Origin: Pirellulales bacterium
GTDB taxonomy: Bacteria; Planctomycetota; Planctomycetia; Pirellulales; Lacipirellulaceae
DNA length: 64,000 nucleotides
Direction: 5' to 3'
NCBI GenBank assembly: GCA_019636345.1
Contig: JAHBXQ010000003.1
Location: 372,001 to 436,000, forward strand
Shown here: positions 42,752 through 50,899 of the stretch, in pieces
How the letters are laid out: the number at the start of each line of letters is the position of its first letter
How positions within the stretch are numbered: position 1 is the first letter of the stretch
Made by a program: the position numbers and the translations under genes
Notes under the pieces: generated by a model
Databases searched by the model: none
What the model was told of the DNA's origin: nothing
What the model saw: the letters and a program-made list of their open reading frames with translations, nothing else

Positions 42752-44245
42752 ATGGCTCGATTGATTGTCATTGTCGCGACGATGATCGCGATTGCGCTTT
42801 TGGCGAATCACTTTTTGTTGCAGGGGGGCGACGTTCCCCCGCCCGGCGCCCTCGACGCGCCGGCCGAGAAGGCCGTGGTCGAAGAGCCGGCCAAAGAGAA
42901 GGCGGCCAGCAAGTCCGCCACGGAAGCGGTCGACCAAGAGTCCGCCTCAGATAAGGTCGCCGACACAGTCCAGGCGGCCGGCGCTGCTGAAGAGACTGCC
43001 CCGGCGAGTCCCGCGACGCAAGACGTCGTCGCCGAAGCCCCGATCGCTCCGGTCGGGAAGCCGGCCGAGGAGACGGTCCTGTTGGGCGAGGACGACTTGA
43101 CCGCAGGTGTTCCCGGCGAGGGGGATCTCACGCTCGACGAGATCAGGGCGTGGGTCTCGGACGCCAAGAATCACGTCGTGCTCAAGCCGCAGTTGCCGCT
43201 GGGGCTCGACGCCGGCGCCGGCGAGATCCAAGGGCTCGACGAGAACCCGCTGACCCGGGCGAAGATCGAACTCGGCCGACAGTTGTTCTTCGATCCCCGC
43301 CTCTCCAAGGACGGCACGATCAGTTGCGCCTCGTGCCACGACCCTGAGTTCGGATACGCCAAGGACACGCAATTCGGCGTCGGCATCGCCGGGCAGACCG
43401 GCAATCGCAATTCCCCCGTGGCGTACAACCGCATCCTCAGCGGACCCCAGTTCTGGGACGGTCGGGCCTCGTCGGTGGAAGAGCAGGCCGTCGGCCCGAT
43501 CGCCAACCCGATCGAGATGGGCCACGAGCACGAGGCCTGCGTCGCGCAGCTCAGGGAAATTCCCGGCTATGTGGCGCAGTTCGACGCGGCGTTCCCCGGG
43601 ATCGGGCTCACGCTCGACGGCGTGGCCCAGGCGATCGCGTCGTTCGAGCGCACGCTCGTCACTGGCCCGGCGCCGTGGGATCATTATCAGGCCCTCAAGT
43701 CGTTCGAGCAGGCGTACGCCGAGGACCTTGAGCCCGAGTATCTCGGAGAGTTCGAGGAGGACGATCCCGAGGCGTTCGCCCAATACCAGGCGCTCAAGGC
43801 TGCGGCCGAGGCGAACCCGATTTCCGCCAGCGCGGTTCGCGGCGGCGAGATTTTCTTCTCGAACAAGGGAGGCTGCACCGCCTGCCACGTCGGGGCCAAC
43901 TTCACGGACGAGAAGTACCACAACCTCGGCGTCGGGATGGACGCCGACGAGCCGGACCTCGGCCGGTACGTCGTTACCGAAGTCGAAGCCGACAAGGGCG
44001 CCTTCAAGACCCCGACCGTGCGCAACGTCGCCCTGACGGCGCCCTACATGCACGACGGTTCGCAACAGACCTTGGAGGAAGTCGTCGAGTGGTACGCCAA
44101 GGGAGGACATCCCAACCCCTGGCTGAGCGACAAGGTGCTGAAGCTCGAACTCACCGACCAGGACAAAGCCGACCTTGTGGCGTTCATGAAAGAAGGCCTC
44201 ACGAGCAAGCTGCCGAAGGTCGAGAGGGGACGGTTGCCGGAGTAG
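42752..44245 (+). CDS. Di-haem cytochrome c peroxidase, MauG/CcpA family
   Basis: It is an exported enzyme that reduces hydrogen peroxide with electrons from c-type cytochromes; related MauG proteins oxidise protein side chains. The protein is 497 residues. An N-terminal hydrophobic anchor (MARLIVIVATMIAIALLANH) is followed by an Ala/Glu-rich linker to about residue 125. Haem sites are CASCH (192-196) and CTACH (375-379). KIELGRQLFFDPRLSKDGTI, AYNRILSGPQFWDGR and TPTVRNVALTAPYMHDGS are hallmarks. Insert near residues 318-350 is acidic. ATG 42752 is preferred over TTG 42746. Confidence 0.93.
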   Translation: MARLIVIVATMIAIALLANHFLLQGGDVPPPGALDAPAEKAVVEEPAKEKAASKSATEAVDQESASDKVADTVQAAGAAEETAPASPATQDVVAEAPIAPVGKPAEETVLLGEDDLTAGVPGEGDLTLDEIRAWVSDAKNHVVLKPQLPLGLDAGAGEIQGLDENPLTRAKIELGRQLFFDPRLSKDGTISCASCHDPEFGYAKDTQFGVGIAGQTGNRNSPVAYNRILSGPQFWDGRASSVEEQAVGPIANPIEMGHEHEACVAQLREIPGYVAQFDAAFPGIGLTLDGVAQAIASFERTLVTGPAPWDHYQALKSFEQAYAEDLEPEYLGEFEEDDPEAFAQYQALKAAAEANPISASAVRGGEIFFSNKGGCTACHVGANFTDEKYHNLGVGMDADEPDLGRYVVTEVEADKGAFKTPTVRNVALTAPYMHDGSQQTLEEVVEWYAKGGHPNPWLSDKVLKLELTDQDKADLVAFMKEGLTSKLPKVERGRLPE

Positions 44246-44459
44246 CCAATCCCGTCCGGCGCAACTGCGACCGAGCAATGCGACAACCACGGATGACACG
44301 GACCGTTTCGATTCCTGTCGGCTCGGCTTGATTTCTAGCGCGTGTTGCCATGCGATCTCCAAGTCGAGATCGAGTCGCGGCAGTATCGATCGGCGAGATC
44401 TGTGAATTCCGCGGTACCTGGGGATGCGGCTTTGAGCTGTCGCGATAGGAGAGTTCCGG

Positions 44460-45545
44460 ATGCAACCTCCCCAGGGACCGACGCCTCGGGGACGAGGGGC
44501 GGCCATCCGACCCGACAATCCGTATCTCACGGTTCAGCAGGCCCCCGACCTTGAGCATGTCGCCGACGACGCGGAGTACCTGGGCGAACTCGAGCGCCCC
44601 GCGACGCAGTACCTCGACGATCTGTCGCAGTCGATCGTCAGCGAGAACGATTCGCCCGACATTCCGTTTCGTTGGAGCGTGAACCCCTACCGCGGGTGCG
44701 CCCACGGGTGCAGTTACTGCTACGCCCGGCCGACGCACGAGTATCTGGGATTTTCCTCGGGACTCGATTTCGAAACGCGCGTGCTCGTCAAACGCGACGC
44801 CCCGCGGCTGTTGGCCGAACGGCTCGCCGCTCCCCGGTGGCGGCCCGAGTTGATCGCCTTCTCGGGGGTGACCGACTGCTACCAGCCGATCGAGCGCGCG
44901 CTGCAGCTCACCCGCGGTTGTTTGGAAGTCCTCGCCGAGTGCCGCAATCCGACGGCGATCATCACCAAGAACGCGCTGGTGCTCCGCGACCTCGACCTGC
45001 TCAAGGTCCTCGCCGCACACGACGCGGTGCGCGTGGGGGTGAGCGTCACGACGCTCGATCAGTCGCTCGCGCGGGAACTCGAGCCACGGACGAGTTCTCC
45101 CGCGGCGCGGCTGCGGGCGATTGCGGAGCTCTCTGCGGCGGGGATTCCGACCGAGGTCCTCGTGGCGCCGGTGATTCCCGGGCTCAACGACAGCGAGATC
45201 CCCGCGATCCTCCGCGCCGCGAAGGAGGCGGGGGCCCGTCGGGCCGGATTCATCCTGCTGCGGCTGCCGACGACCGTGCAGCCGATCTTTTTGGAGTGGC
45301 TCGCCCGCTGCCGACCGAACGAAGCGGCCAAGGTCGAGGCGTTCGTTCGCGACGCGCGCCAGGGGCGGCTCAACACGGCCCAGTTCGGCGAGCGCATGCG
45401 GGGCCGCGGCGTGCGGGCCGAGCAAATCGCACAGACCTTTCGCGTCTTCGTCAAGAAGTGCGGCCTCGACGAGCTTCTCCCCCCGCCGAGCGCCGCCGCG
45501 TTCCGCCCCCCGCGCATCACGGGGAAACAGCAGTCGCTGTTCTGA
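44460..45545 (+). CDS. Radical SAM protein, PA0069 family
   Basis: The protein is 361 residues. RWSVNPYRGCAHGCSYCYAR carries the CxxxCxxC cluster motif (C80, C84, C87) that binds the 4Fe-4S cluster and SAM. YARPTHEYLGFSSGLDFETR and PELIAFSGVTDCYQPIE are typical of the PA0069/Rv2578c group, which is related to spore photoproduct lyase (SplB). Its substrate is not established. It converges with the next gene. The 214-base spacer before it shows no gene but holds ACCACGGATGACACGG, a possible relic repeat. Confidence 0.88.
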   Translation: MQPPQGPTPRGRGAAIRPDNPYLTVQQAPDLEHVADDAEYLGELERPATQYLDDLSQSIVSENDSPDIPFRWSVNPYRGCAHGCSYCYARPTHEYLGFSSGLDFETRVLVKRDAPRLLAERLAAPRWRPELIAFSGVTDCYQPIERALQLTRGCLEVLAECRNPTAIITKNALVLRDLDLLKVLAAHDAVRVGVSVTTLDQSLARELEPRTSSPAARLRAIAELSAAGIPTEVLVAPVIPGLNDSEIPAILRAAKEAGARRAGFILLRLPTTVQPIFLEWLARCRPNEAAKVEAFVRDARQGRLNTAQFGERMRGRGVRAEQIAQTFRVFVKKCGLDELLPPPSAAAFRPPRITGKQQSLF

Positions 45546-45578
45546 GAACGAAGTTGCTTCTCCGGCAAGAGCGCCGAG

Positions 45579-46055
45579 TCAGGGCGTCAAAGCTGCGGTC
45601 AACGCCGCGTCGACGTACGCTCCGATCGCCGGCTCCTGCGAGGCGCGCGGGCCGGCGACGTTGAGCCGGGCGACGGCGTGCCGCGACAGAAACTGCCGCA
45701 GCAGCACCGCGGCCTCGAGCGGCCCGCACTCGTCAGCCGTCAGAACAAGCAGCGGTTTCCCCTCGCGCTCGGCCGACTCGGCGGTGAGCCGCGTTCCGCC
45801 GGAGAGCTCGCGTCGCAGGGCGAAGACGACCGTCGCCTCGCTTTCGCGGACGTTCCGTTCGGTCCGTTCGGCGTAGCGGCGCGACTCGGTCTCGCGCAGC
45901 CGGTACCGCGCCGGCAGCGGCCCGTCCTCGGCCAACCGTCCCAGCGGACACCAGCCGTCGTGCGGCAGTCCCGTGCGAATAGCAAAATCAAGCGCCGCCC
46001 GATCCGCCCCCGTCTGTCCGCCCGAAACGATCGTCAGCACTGATGGAGACGCCAT
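45579..46055 (-). CDS. YpsA/putative molybdenum carrier-like protein
   Basis: The protein is 158 residues from the ATG at 46055; codons upstream are repeat-derived spacer. SVLTIVSGGQTGADRAALDF at residues 5-24, DGWCPLGRLAEDGPLPARY and RNVRESEATVVFALRRELSG match the putative molybdenum carrier family of Rossmann-like nucleotide-binding proteins (SLOG/YpsA superfamily). The ligand is unproven; some members act in ADP-ribose-related signalling by inference. It stands alone. Confidence 0.82.
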   Translation of the reverse strand: MASPSVLTIVSGGQTGADRAALDFAIRTGLPHDGWCPLGRLAEDGPLPARYRLRETESRRYAERTERNVRESEATVVFALRRELSGGTRLTAESAEREGKPLLVLTADECGPLEAAVLLRQFLSRHAVARLNVAGPRASQEPAIGAYVDAALTAALTP

Positions 46056-46107
46056 GGGCAAAGGGGGAGAGGCTGAACCGCCAAGCATCTCAAGTAGCGT
46101 CGACGAA

Positions 46108-46232
46108 CCCCGGATGAACGCAGACGCACGCGGACGCGAAGGCAAGGAACACGGACTCATTCCGATCTGCGTTCGCCGGCGGTTCCTCCCAGCCGGTTCC
46201 TGAGAGGCGCTCTTGGCGTCCTTGGCGGTTCA
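46108..46232. repeat. Cluster of dispersed spacer repeats
   Basis: CCGGATGAACGCAGACGCAC begins at 46110 and continues with CGCGGACGCG; ATCTGCGTTCGCC occurs near 46162; TCTTGGCGTCCTTGGCGGTT lies at 46211-46230 and is copy 2 of the repeat seen at 28171. These words are the kind of near-identical spacer phrases found across many planctomycete genomes, from memory. The spacer 46056-46290 has no gene. Confidence 0.55.
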
Positions 46233-46290
46233 AGAGAACGTGCACAGGCTGCTCTGCACGGTGTCCTCCGTGCCGATCAACCCGCAGCCG

Positions 46291-47253
46291 CTACGGTCGC
46301 AGGCCGTCCGGCACGCCGTTGGGATAGTACTTCTCGATCGCTTGCTCGATGTATTCCGCCCGGTTGGCGGGCTTGGGGTGGGTGCTCATGAACTCCGGCG
46401 GGCCGCCCCCGCCGCCGGTCGCCCGGTCGAGCACCTCCATCACCTTGATCATCGACCGCGGGTCGTATCCGGCCGAGCCCATCAGCCGCACGCCCCAGTC
46501 GTCGCTCTCCAGTTCCTGATCGCGGCCGTACTTCATGCTGAGGACCGACGAGACCATCTGCGCCATCCGGGCGCTGTTCGCGTCGCCCCCCAGCACGCCC
46601 ATCGCTCCGGCCAGCCCTTGGTACAAGCCCTGCTTGGCCATCCGTTGGTTGCCGTGGCGGGCCAGCACGTGGCCGATCTCGTGCCCCAGCACCCCGGCCA
46701 CGGACCCTTCGGTCGGCAATTGGTCGTACAGGGCTTGCGTCATGAACACTTGCCCCCCCGGCAACGCGAACGCATTGACCGTCCGCGGGTCGGACAGCAG
46801 CGTGAACTGGAACGCTTTGAGATAGGGGTTGCGCCGCGGCGGCTGATCCGGGTGCTTGCGCGACTCCTCGCGGAGGTCCTTCTCCAGCGCGTCCAGCAGC
46901 CGCCAGCCGATTGTTTGCACCGTTTGTTGGGCCTGGAAATCGCGCGACGGCCCGCCGTGCTGAGCGACCATCTCGGGCGCCGCCTGCAGGCCAAGCTGGA
47001 TCTCCTCGGCCTCTTCGGTCATCGCGACCCGCTGCACCTCGCCGGTCGTCTCGTTGAGATCGCCCGGTTTGGCGTAATAGCTGAGAAAGGCAAACGCGGC
47101 GATTGCCAGGGCGATCAACAGCCGCACCTTGAGCGCGCTGCCCATGCTCGGCTGGGCCCCGTTTCGCGGAGTCCCGCGCCCGAACATGGGCCGGGCCTGC
47201 CGCGATTGGCCGTAGCCCCGTTGCTGCTGAGGAGTTCCGAATTGAAAGGGCAT
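46291..47253 (-). CDS. M48 family membrane metallopeptidase
   Basis: The protein is 320 residues from the ATG at 47253. A Gln/Arg/Gly-rich N-terminus is followed by one membrane helix (residues 41-60). The zinc motif HEIGH is at 191-195 in VAGVLGHEIGHVLARHG, and ELESDDWGVRLMGSAGYDP provides the third ligand region. SDPRTVNAFALPGGQVFMT is a family hallmark. The catalytic domain should face the periplasm, where relatives such as BepA and LoiP act in envelope protein quality control. Confidence 0.9.
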   Translation of the reverse strand: MPFQFGTPQQQRGYGQSRQARPMFGRGTPRNGAQPSMGSALKVRLLIALAIAAFAFLSYYAKPGDLNETTGEVQRVAMTEEAEEIQLGLQAAPEMVAQHGGPSRDFQAQQTVQTIGWRLLDALEKDLREESRKHPDQPPRRNPYLKAFQFTLLSDPRTVNAFALPGGQVFMTQALYDQLPTEGSVAGVLGHEIGHVLARHGNQRMAKQGLYQGLAGAMGVLGGDANSARMAQMVSSVLSMKYGRDQELESDDWGVRLMGSAGYDPRSMIKVMEVLDRATGGGGGPPEFMSTHPKPANRAEYIEQAIEKYYPNGVPDGLRP

Positions 47254-47461
47254 GACGCAACTCGCCAAATGCGATCCCAAGGGGGGAGAAGCGACGACCG
47301 ACGAGCCGTATCATAGCAAAGCGCGTTCGCCGAAGCACGCGCCGTGATCGCCTCGATGAGCCGAGGGCGTTCGACCCCGGGCGCCTGGCGGCAGAGTTGG
47401 TTCCCCTCAACGCCCTCATTGCCGCGAGCCGCCCGTATCTGTCCCAGCGAGAGACCCGACC

Positions 47462-47752
47462 ATGCCCCGCACGCCCCGCGTCGAGATCGAATTCTGCACC
47501 CAGTGCCGCTGGCTGCTGCGAGCCGGGTGGACGGCTCAGGAGCTGCTGACCACCTTCTCGCAAGAACTGGGCGAGGTCGCTCTCGTCCCAGGCACGGGCG
47601 GGGTGTTTCGCGTCAGCATCGACGACCGCCTTGTCTGGGATCGCGCCGCCGAAGCGGGTTTCCCCGAGCTCAAGGAGCTCAAGAAGCGCATCCGCGACCT
47701 CGTCGCACCGACCAAAGACCTCGGCCACAGCGACCGGATCGCGGAGCAGTAG
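47462..47752 (+). CDS. SelT/SelW/SelH family (Rdx) selenoprotein homologue
   Basis: The protein is 96 residues with a thioredoxin-like fold predicted for the Rdx family. VEIEFCTQCRWLLRAGW holds the CxxC redox pair (C12, C15); cysteine replaces the selenocysteine of animal SelW. LPGTGGVFRV-like turn (ALVPGTGGVFRVSID) and LVWDRAAEAGFPELKELKKR are typical. Role is probably thiol redox, not proven. It lies divergent from the M48 gene. Confidence 0.88.
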   Translation: MPRTPRVEIEFCTQCRWLLRAGWTAQELLTTFSQELGEVALVPGTGGVFRVSIDDRLVWDRAAEAGFPELKELKKRIRDLVAPTKDLGHSDRIAEQ

Positions 47753-47780
47753 AACCGCCAAGGACGCCACAAGCGCCCAG
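47753..47780. repeat. Dispersed CTTGGCG repeat, copy 3, inverted
   Basis: AACCGCCAAGGACGCCACAA followed by GCGCCCAG is the reverse complement of the phrase at 46211-46230. It starts directly after the SelW-like stop codon. Confidence 0.6.
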
Positions 47781-47801
47781 AAAGGGCGCGACGGCACAAC
47801 C

Positions 47802-49004
47802 TCACGGCGCCAGCGAGTTCGCCAGCGCCACGACCGCCAGGGCCGTGCAGAGCAGGGGGTCGTCTTCTTTCATCAGCGAGCTCGCTTCGTTCCGAAAGGC
47901 GCCGTCGGGACGCTGCTGCGCCGCCACGAGCTCGGCAAGCTGCCGGCGCTCGGTCTCCGGCCAGTCGAGGGCGCGATACGCCTCGGCCCGGACCGAGTAG
48001 TGATAGAACTTGACCGCGTCTCCCCACGGCTCGGGGTAGTCGGTCGGGATCCCCTGCGGGTAGTCGAGGTTCGAGTGCTCGCGGAGCCACGACTCGGCGC
48101 CGGCGAGCCGCTCGTCGTCGCGTGCCACGCCGGCCGCGATCAACGCCAGGATGCCGTCGCAGGTGGCCGTCGCGTAGCTGCGCCAGTGAGGCGCCGGGTC
48201 GTCGCCGACGCGCCCCTTGTTCGCCGCGAGCACGGTCGGCGAGAAGTAGAATCCCCCGTCAAAAGGAGAGGCGGAGACCCCCTCGCCGGCGGGGAGCGCA
48301 GGCTGCGGTCGCGTCATCATCAAGAAGGGCGAGTTGTACCGCTGGACCACCCCCAAAAACACCTCGGCCCGGGCGGAGTACCGCGACGTCAATTCCGCTC
48401 GCACGCCCGCCGGTCCCTCGGCCGCGGCCGCGAGGGCCGCCAGCGCCCGTCGCGTGTGGGCCAAGTCCATGTGTCCGGGATCGCCGGGCCCCTTGGCGAC
48501 GTCGAACCCCCACCCGCCGTAGGCGAAGTTTGCCGGCGAGAACTCCTCCGCTTCGTCGAACTGAGCGCCTGCGAGCCAGCGGGTCATTTTCGCGAGCAAC
48601 TCCTCGTCGCCAGGATCATCGACCGCCAGCAGGCACAGGATCGCATACGACGTGCTGTACGCCGGGTACTCAAGCACGTCCGCATCGGTCCGTCCCAGCG
48701 CCCCGGCTTCGTCGACGTGTCGGCGAATGAAGTCGAGCGCCCGATCGACCCCCTCGGCAGGTCGGGGCGCAATCTCCTCGGGGACGGCGAGCAACGCATG
48801 CAGCACGTACGGCGTGAGCGCCTGCCCGCTGCGCATCACCGCGTACTGCCCGCTATGCCACCCCCCGTCCTTGCCTTGCTGCGACCAGAGGCGAGCCGCG
48901 GCGCGAGCAAGCGCCAGGCGCGGCGACTCGATCTCGGCCGACGCCGTCGGAACGGCTTGGAAAACGATCGCAACGGCAATCACTGACAGCATCAGCGGAT
49001 TCAT
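47802..49004 (-). CDS. Exported squalene-cyclase-like (alpha-toroid) protein 1
   Basis: The protein is 400 residues with a signal peptide ending near TASAE (residue 24). Repeated helical segments with G-G-W turns (QQGKDGGWHSGQYAVM, FAYGGWGFDVAKG, AAQQRPDGAFRNEASSL) match the prenyltransferase/squalene-oxidase repeat fold. The DxDD catalytic motif of real squalene-hopene cyclases is not seen, so it is probably a binding or scaffold protein. It lies 147 bases downstream of a second protein of the same type. Confidence 0.75.
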   Translation of the reverse strand: MNPLMLSVIAVAIVFQAVPTASAEIESPRLALARAAARLWSQQGKDGGWHSGQYAVMRSGQALTPYVLHALLAVPEEIAPRPAEGVDRALDFIRRHVDEAGALGRTDADVLEYPAYSTSYAILCLLAVDDPGDEELLAKMTRWLAGAQFDEAEEFSPANFAYGGWGFDVAKGPGDPGHMDLAHTRRALAALAAAAEGPAGVRAELTSRYSARAEVFLGVVQRYNSPFLMMTRPQPALPAGEGVSASPFDGGFYFSPTVLAANKGRVGDDPAPHWRSYATATCDGILALIAAGVARDDERLAGAESWLREHSNLDYPQGIPTDYPEPWGDAVKFYHYSVRAEAYRALDWPETERRQLAELVAAQQRPDGAFRNEASSLMKEDDPLLCTALAVVALANSLAP

Positions 49005-49151
49005 GCTCAGCGTCTCTCATCAGCGCAGGGAGAAGAAAACAATGACGAGCCGGTCCGCCGCGCGGTCCGGAACGGGCACGTGCGATCGCCGCGGTCGGCA
49101 ATCGCGAGCGTGCACCGATCTCGGCGAGTCCGGACGACGGCAGGCGCTACG

Positions 49152-50558
49152 CTATTTGCTCACCGCCTCGGTCGCCGCGGCGAGAGTTTGGCCGCCGCCG
49201 GCGGTCCGTTCTGCCATCGCCACGAGAAACTCGCGGTCGCGGTCGGTGGTGAGGCATTGCACGACCGCCGCGGTGCAGAACACGGGGCTGGTAATGCAGT
49301 GATGGCCCGCCCAACTGCCGTCGTTGTTTTGGATCTTGGCGAGCCGCTCTTCCATCTTCTTCTGCCACTCGGCGAACTTCTCGCCCCCGGCGATGACGAG
49401 CGTCTCGCTCGTCATCAGATAGCTGAGGAATTCCTCGCCGCCGTTGTTGCCGAAGCCGGCCAGCAGCTTCTCGTCGTTGAGCCGATCGATTTGCGAGGCG
49501 TTTTGGACTGCAGCCGCGGCGAGGCGGCGGACTTGCAACTCGTCGGTCACGCCCGACTGCCGGATCGACTCTTCGCTCACCGGGGCCGAAGCGGCCACCT
49601 TTCCCTCAGCCTTGGCCCGTTCGACGACCTGCTCGGCGGCCGCGGCGTCGGCGGCATTGCCGCGGAAGGCGCCGTTGAAGGCGTACAAGTCGACCCCCGC
49701 AGCGGCGCTCGATTCGGTGCGCCCGCTCTTGGAGTCGTAATTCCCCTTCTGGTAATCGCGCGCCTTCTGCAATACTTCTTTGTCGACCTGCTTTCCTCCG
49801 GCGGCGGCCAGCTCGAGCGCCGAGCAGGCCAGCGACGACTGCAGCACGGGCGCCCAGCCCCCGCCTTCGTTCCAGGCCCCGTTGGCCGATTGCGACTTCT
49901 GCAACTTCGCCAGGCAGACGTCGAGCGCCTTGTCGGTCCGCTCCCGCAGCGGATCGTCGGCCGGCAGCATCGCCAGCGCCCGGGCGAGATACTGGGCCGT
50001 CATCGCCGTGTCGACGAACCGGCCGAGCTTCGTCTGCGGCTGAGTTCCTTCGATCGCCGTGATCCGCGACTCGTTGGGGGGGGCCTGTTCAACGGCGGTC
50101 AGCAGGTACTCGAGCCCCTTGCGGACCTGCGACTTGTACTCGCCGGCGATCGGGGTGTGCCCGCTCCGCAACAACGACAGCAACGTGAACGACGTCGTCG
50201 CCGGGTCGGTCTTCACCGCGTGGGGATCGCGAATGTTTTGGGCCGAGTGGGACCCGCCCCCCCAGCCCCCGTCGTTGTGCTGGGCCGCGATCAGCCACGC
50301 GACCCCCTTGGTGACGAACGCGGGGATATCGCCAGGGCTTGTGTGGTTGGGATGCTCGTCTCCTTTCGCCTTGCCGTCGGTTTTCGCCTCGGTCGATTCG
50401 TCGGCGGGCTTCTCCTCGGCGGCGATGGCCTCGGCCTGTTTTGCCGCGGCGAGCGACTCCTCGATGGTTCGCGGGGCGTCGTCCCCCCGCGTCCCTGCGG
50501 CCCAGACCGCCCACCCCGCCAGTCCCGCCGCTCCCCACGCCCATGCTTGCAGTTTCAT
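49152..50558 (-). CDS. Exported squalene-cyclase-like (alpha-toroid) protein 2
   Basis: The protein is 468 residues. The N-terminus (MKLQAWAWGAAGLAGWAVWA) is a signal peptide or anchor, followed by an Ala/Glu/Lys-rich linker to about residue 75. Repeats include LIAAQHNDGGWGGGSHSAQN, SANGAWNEGGGWAPV and KIQNNDGSWAGHHCITSPVF with TAAVVQCLT at the end, as in prenyltransferase/squalene-oxidase repeats. No DxDD motif is seen. It is upstream of protein 1 on the same strand, probably co-transcribed. Confidence 0.77.
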   Translation of the reverse strand: MKLQAWAWGAAGLAGWAVWAAGTRGDDAPRTIEESLAAAKQAEAIAAEEKPADESTEAKTDGKAKGDEHPNHTSPGDIPAFVTKGVAWLIAAQHNDGGWGGGSHSAQNIRDPHAVKTDPATTSFTLLSLLRSGHTPIAGEYKSQVRKGLEYLLTAVEQAPPNESRITAIEGTQPQTKLGRFVDTAMTAQYLARALAMLPADDPLRERTDKALDVCLAKLQKSQSANGAWNEGGGWAPVLQSSLACSALELAAAGGKQVDKEVLQKARDYQKGNYDSKSGRTESSAAAGVDLYAFNGAFRGNAADAAAAEQVVERAKAEGKVAASAPVSEESIRQSGVTDELQVRRLAAAAVQNASQIDRLNDEKLLAGFGNNGGEEFLSYLMTSETLVIAGGEKFAEWQKKMEERLAKIQNNDGSWAGHHCITSPVFCTAAVVQCLTTDRDREFLVAMAERTAGGGQTLAAATEAVSK

Positions 50559-50899
50559 CTCGTTCGCCTCTCGTAGAACCGGAAGTGGATGTCATGCCTG
50601 AATCGGGGCGCAACGCCGCGACTCGCGACCTGCCGCCGCTCAGGCGTTCGGCCGAAGCGTTGGACGCCCGAATTCTACGAAGAGTTCCCGTGATTTCTTG
50701 TCACGAGGATGTAACGAGGGGCGGGGCGAGTCGCTTGCATGCAACCGGCGCCGCACGGACAGGCTGAGCATGCAGTCCGATGTCCCGGATCGTGAGTTCT
50801 TCCGAGTTCATCGTCGACTGCGATGAATTCGGAACAAGATTCGCCCGACGACTGCCAGGTCGCCTTCGATCAGGTCGACCGCGAGTGACGTGAAGCACG
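50559..50899. other. 341-base spacer upstream of the alpha-toroid genes
   Basis: It separates sufS (ending at 50900, minus) from the alpha-toroid protein 2 gene (starting at 50558, minus). It should hold the promoter of the latter, but I see no clear -35/-10 pair and no gene. Confidence 0.45.

Noticed and set aside
46213-47316. A plus-strand frame opposite the M48 peptidase gene
   Set aside because: HEIGH and other M48 hallmarks are on the minus strand; the plus product is His/Arg/Leu-rich shadow.
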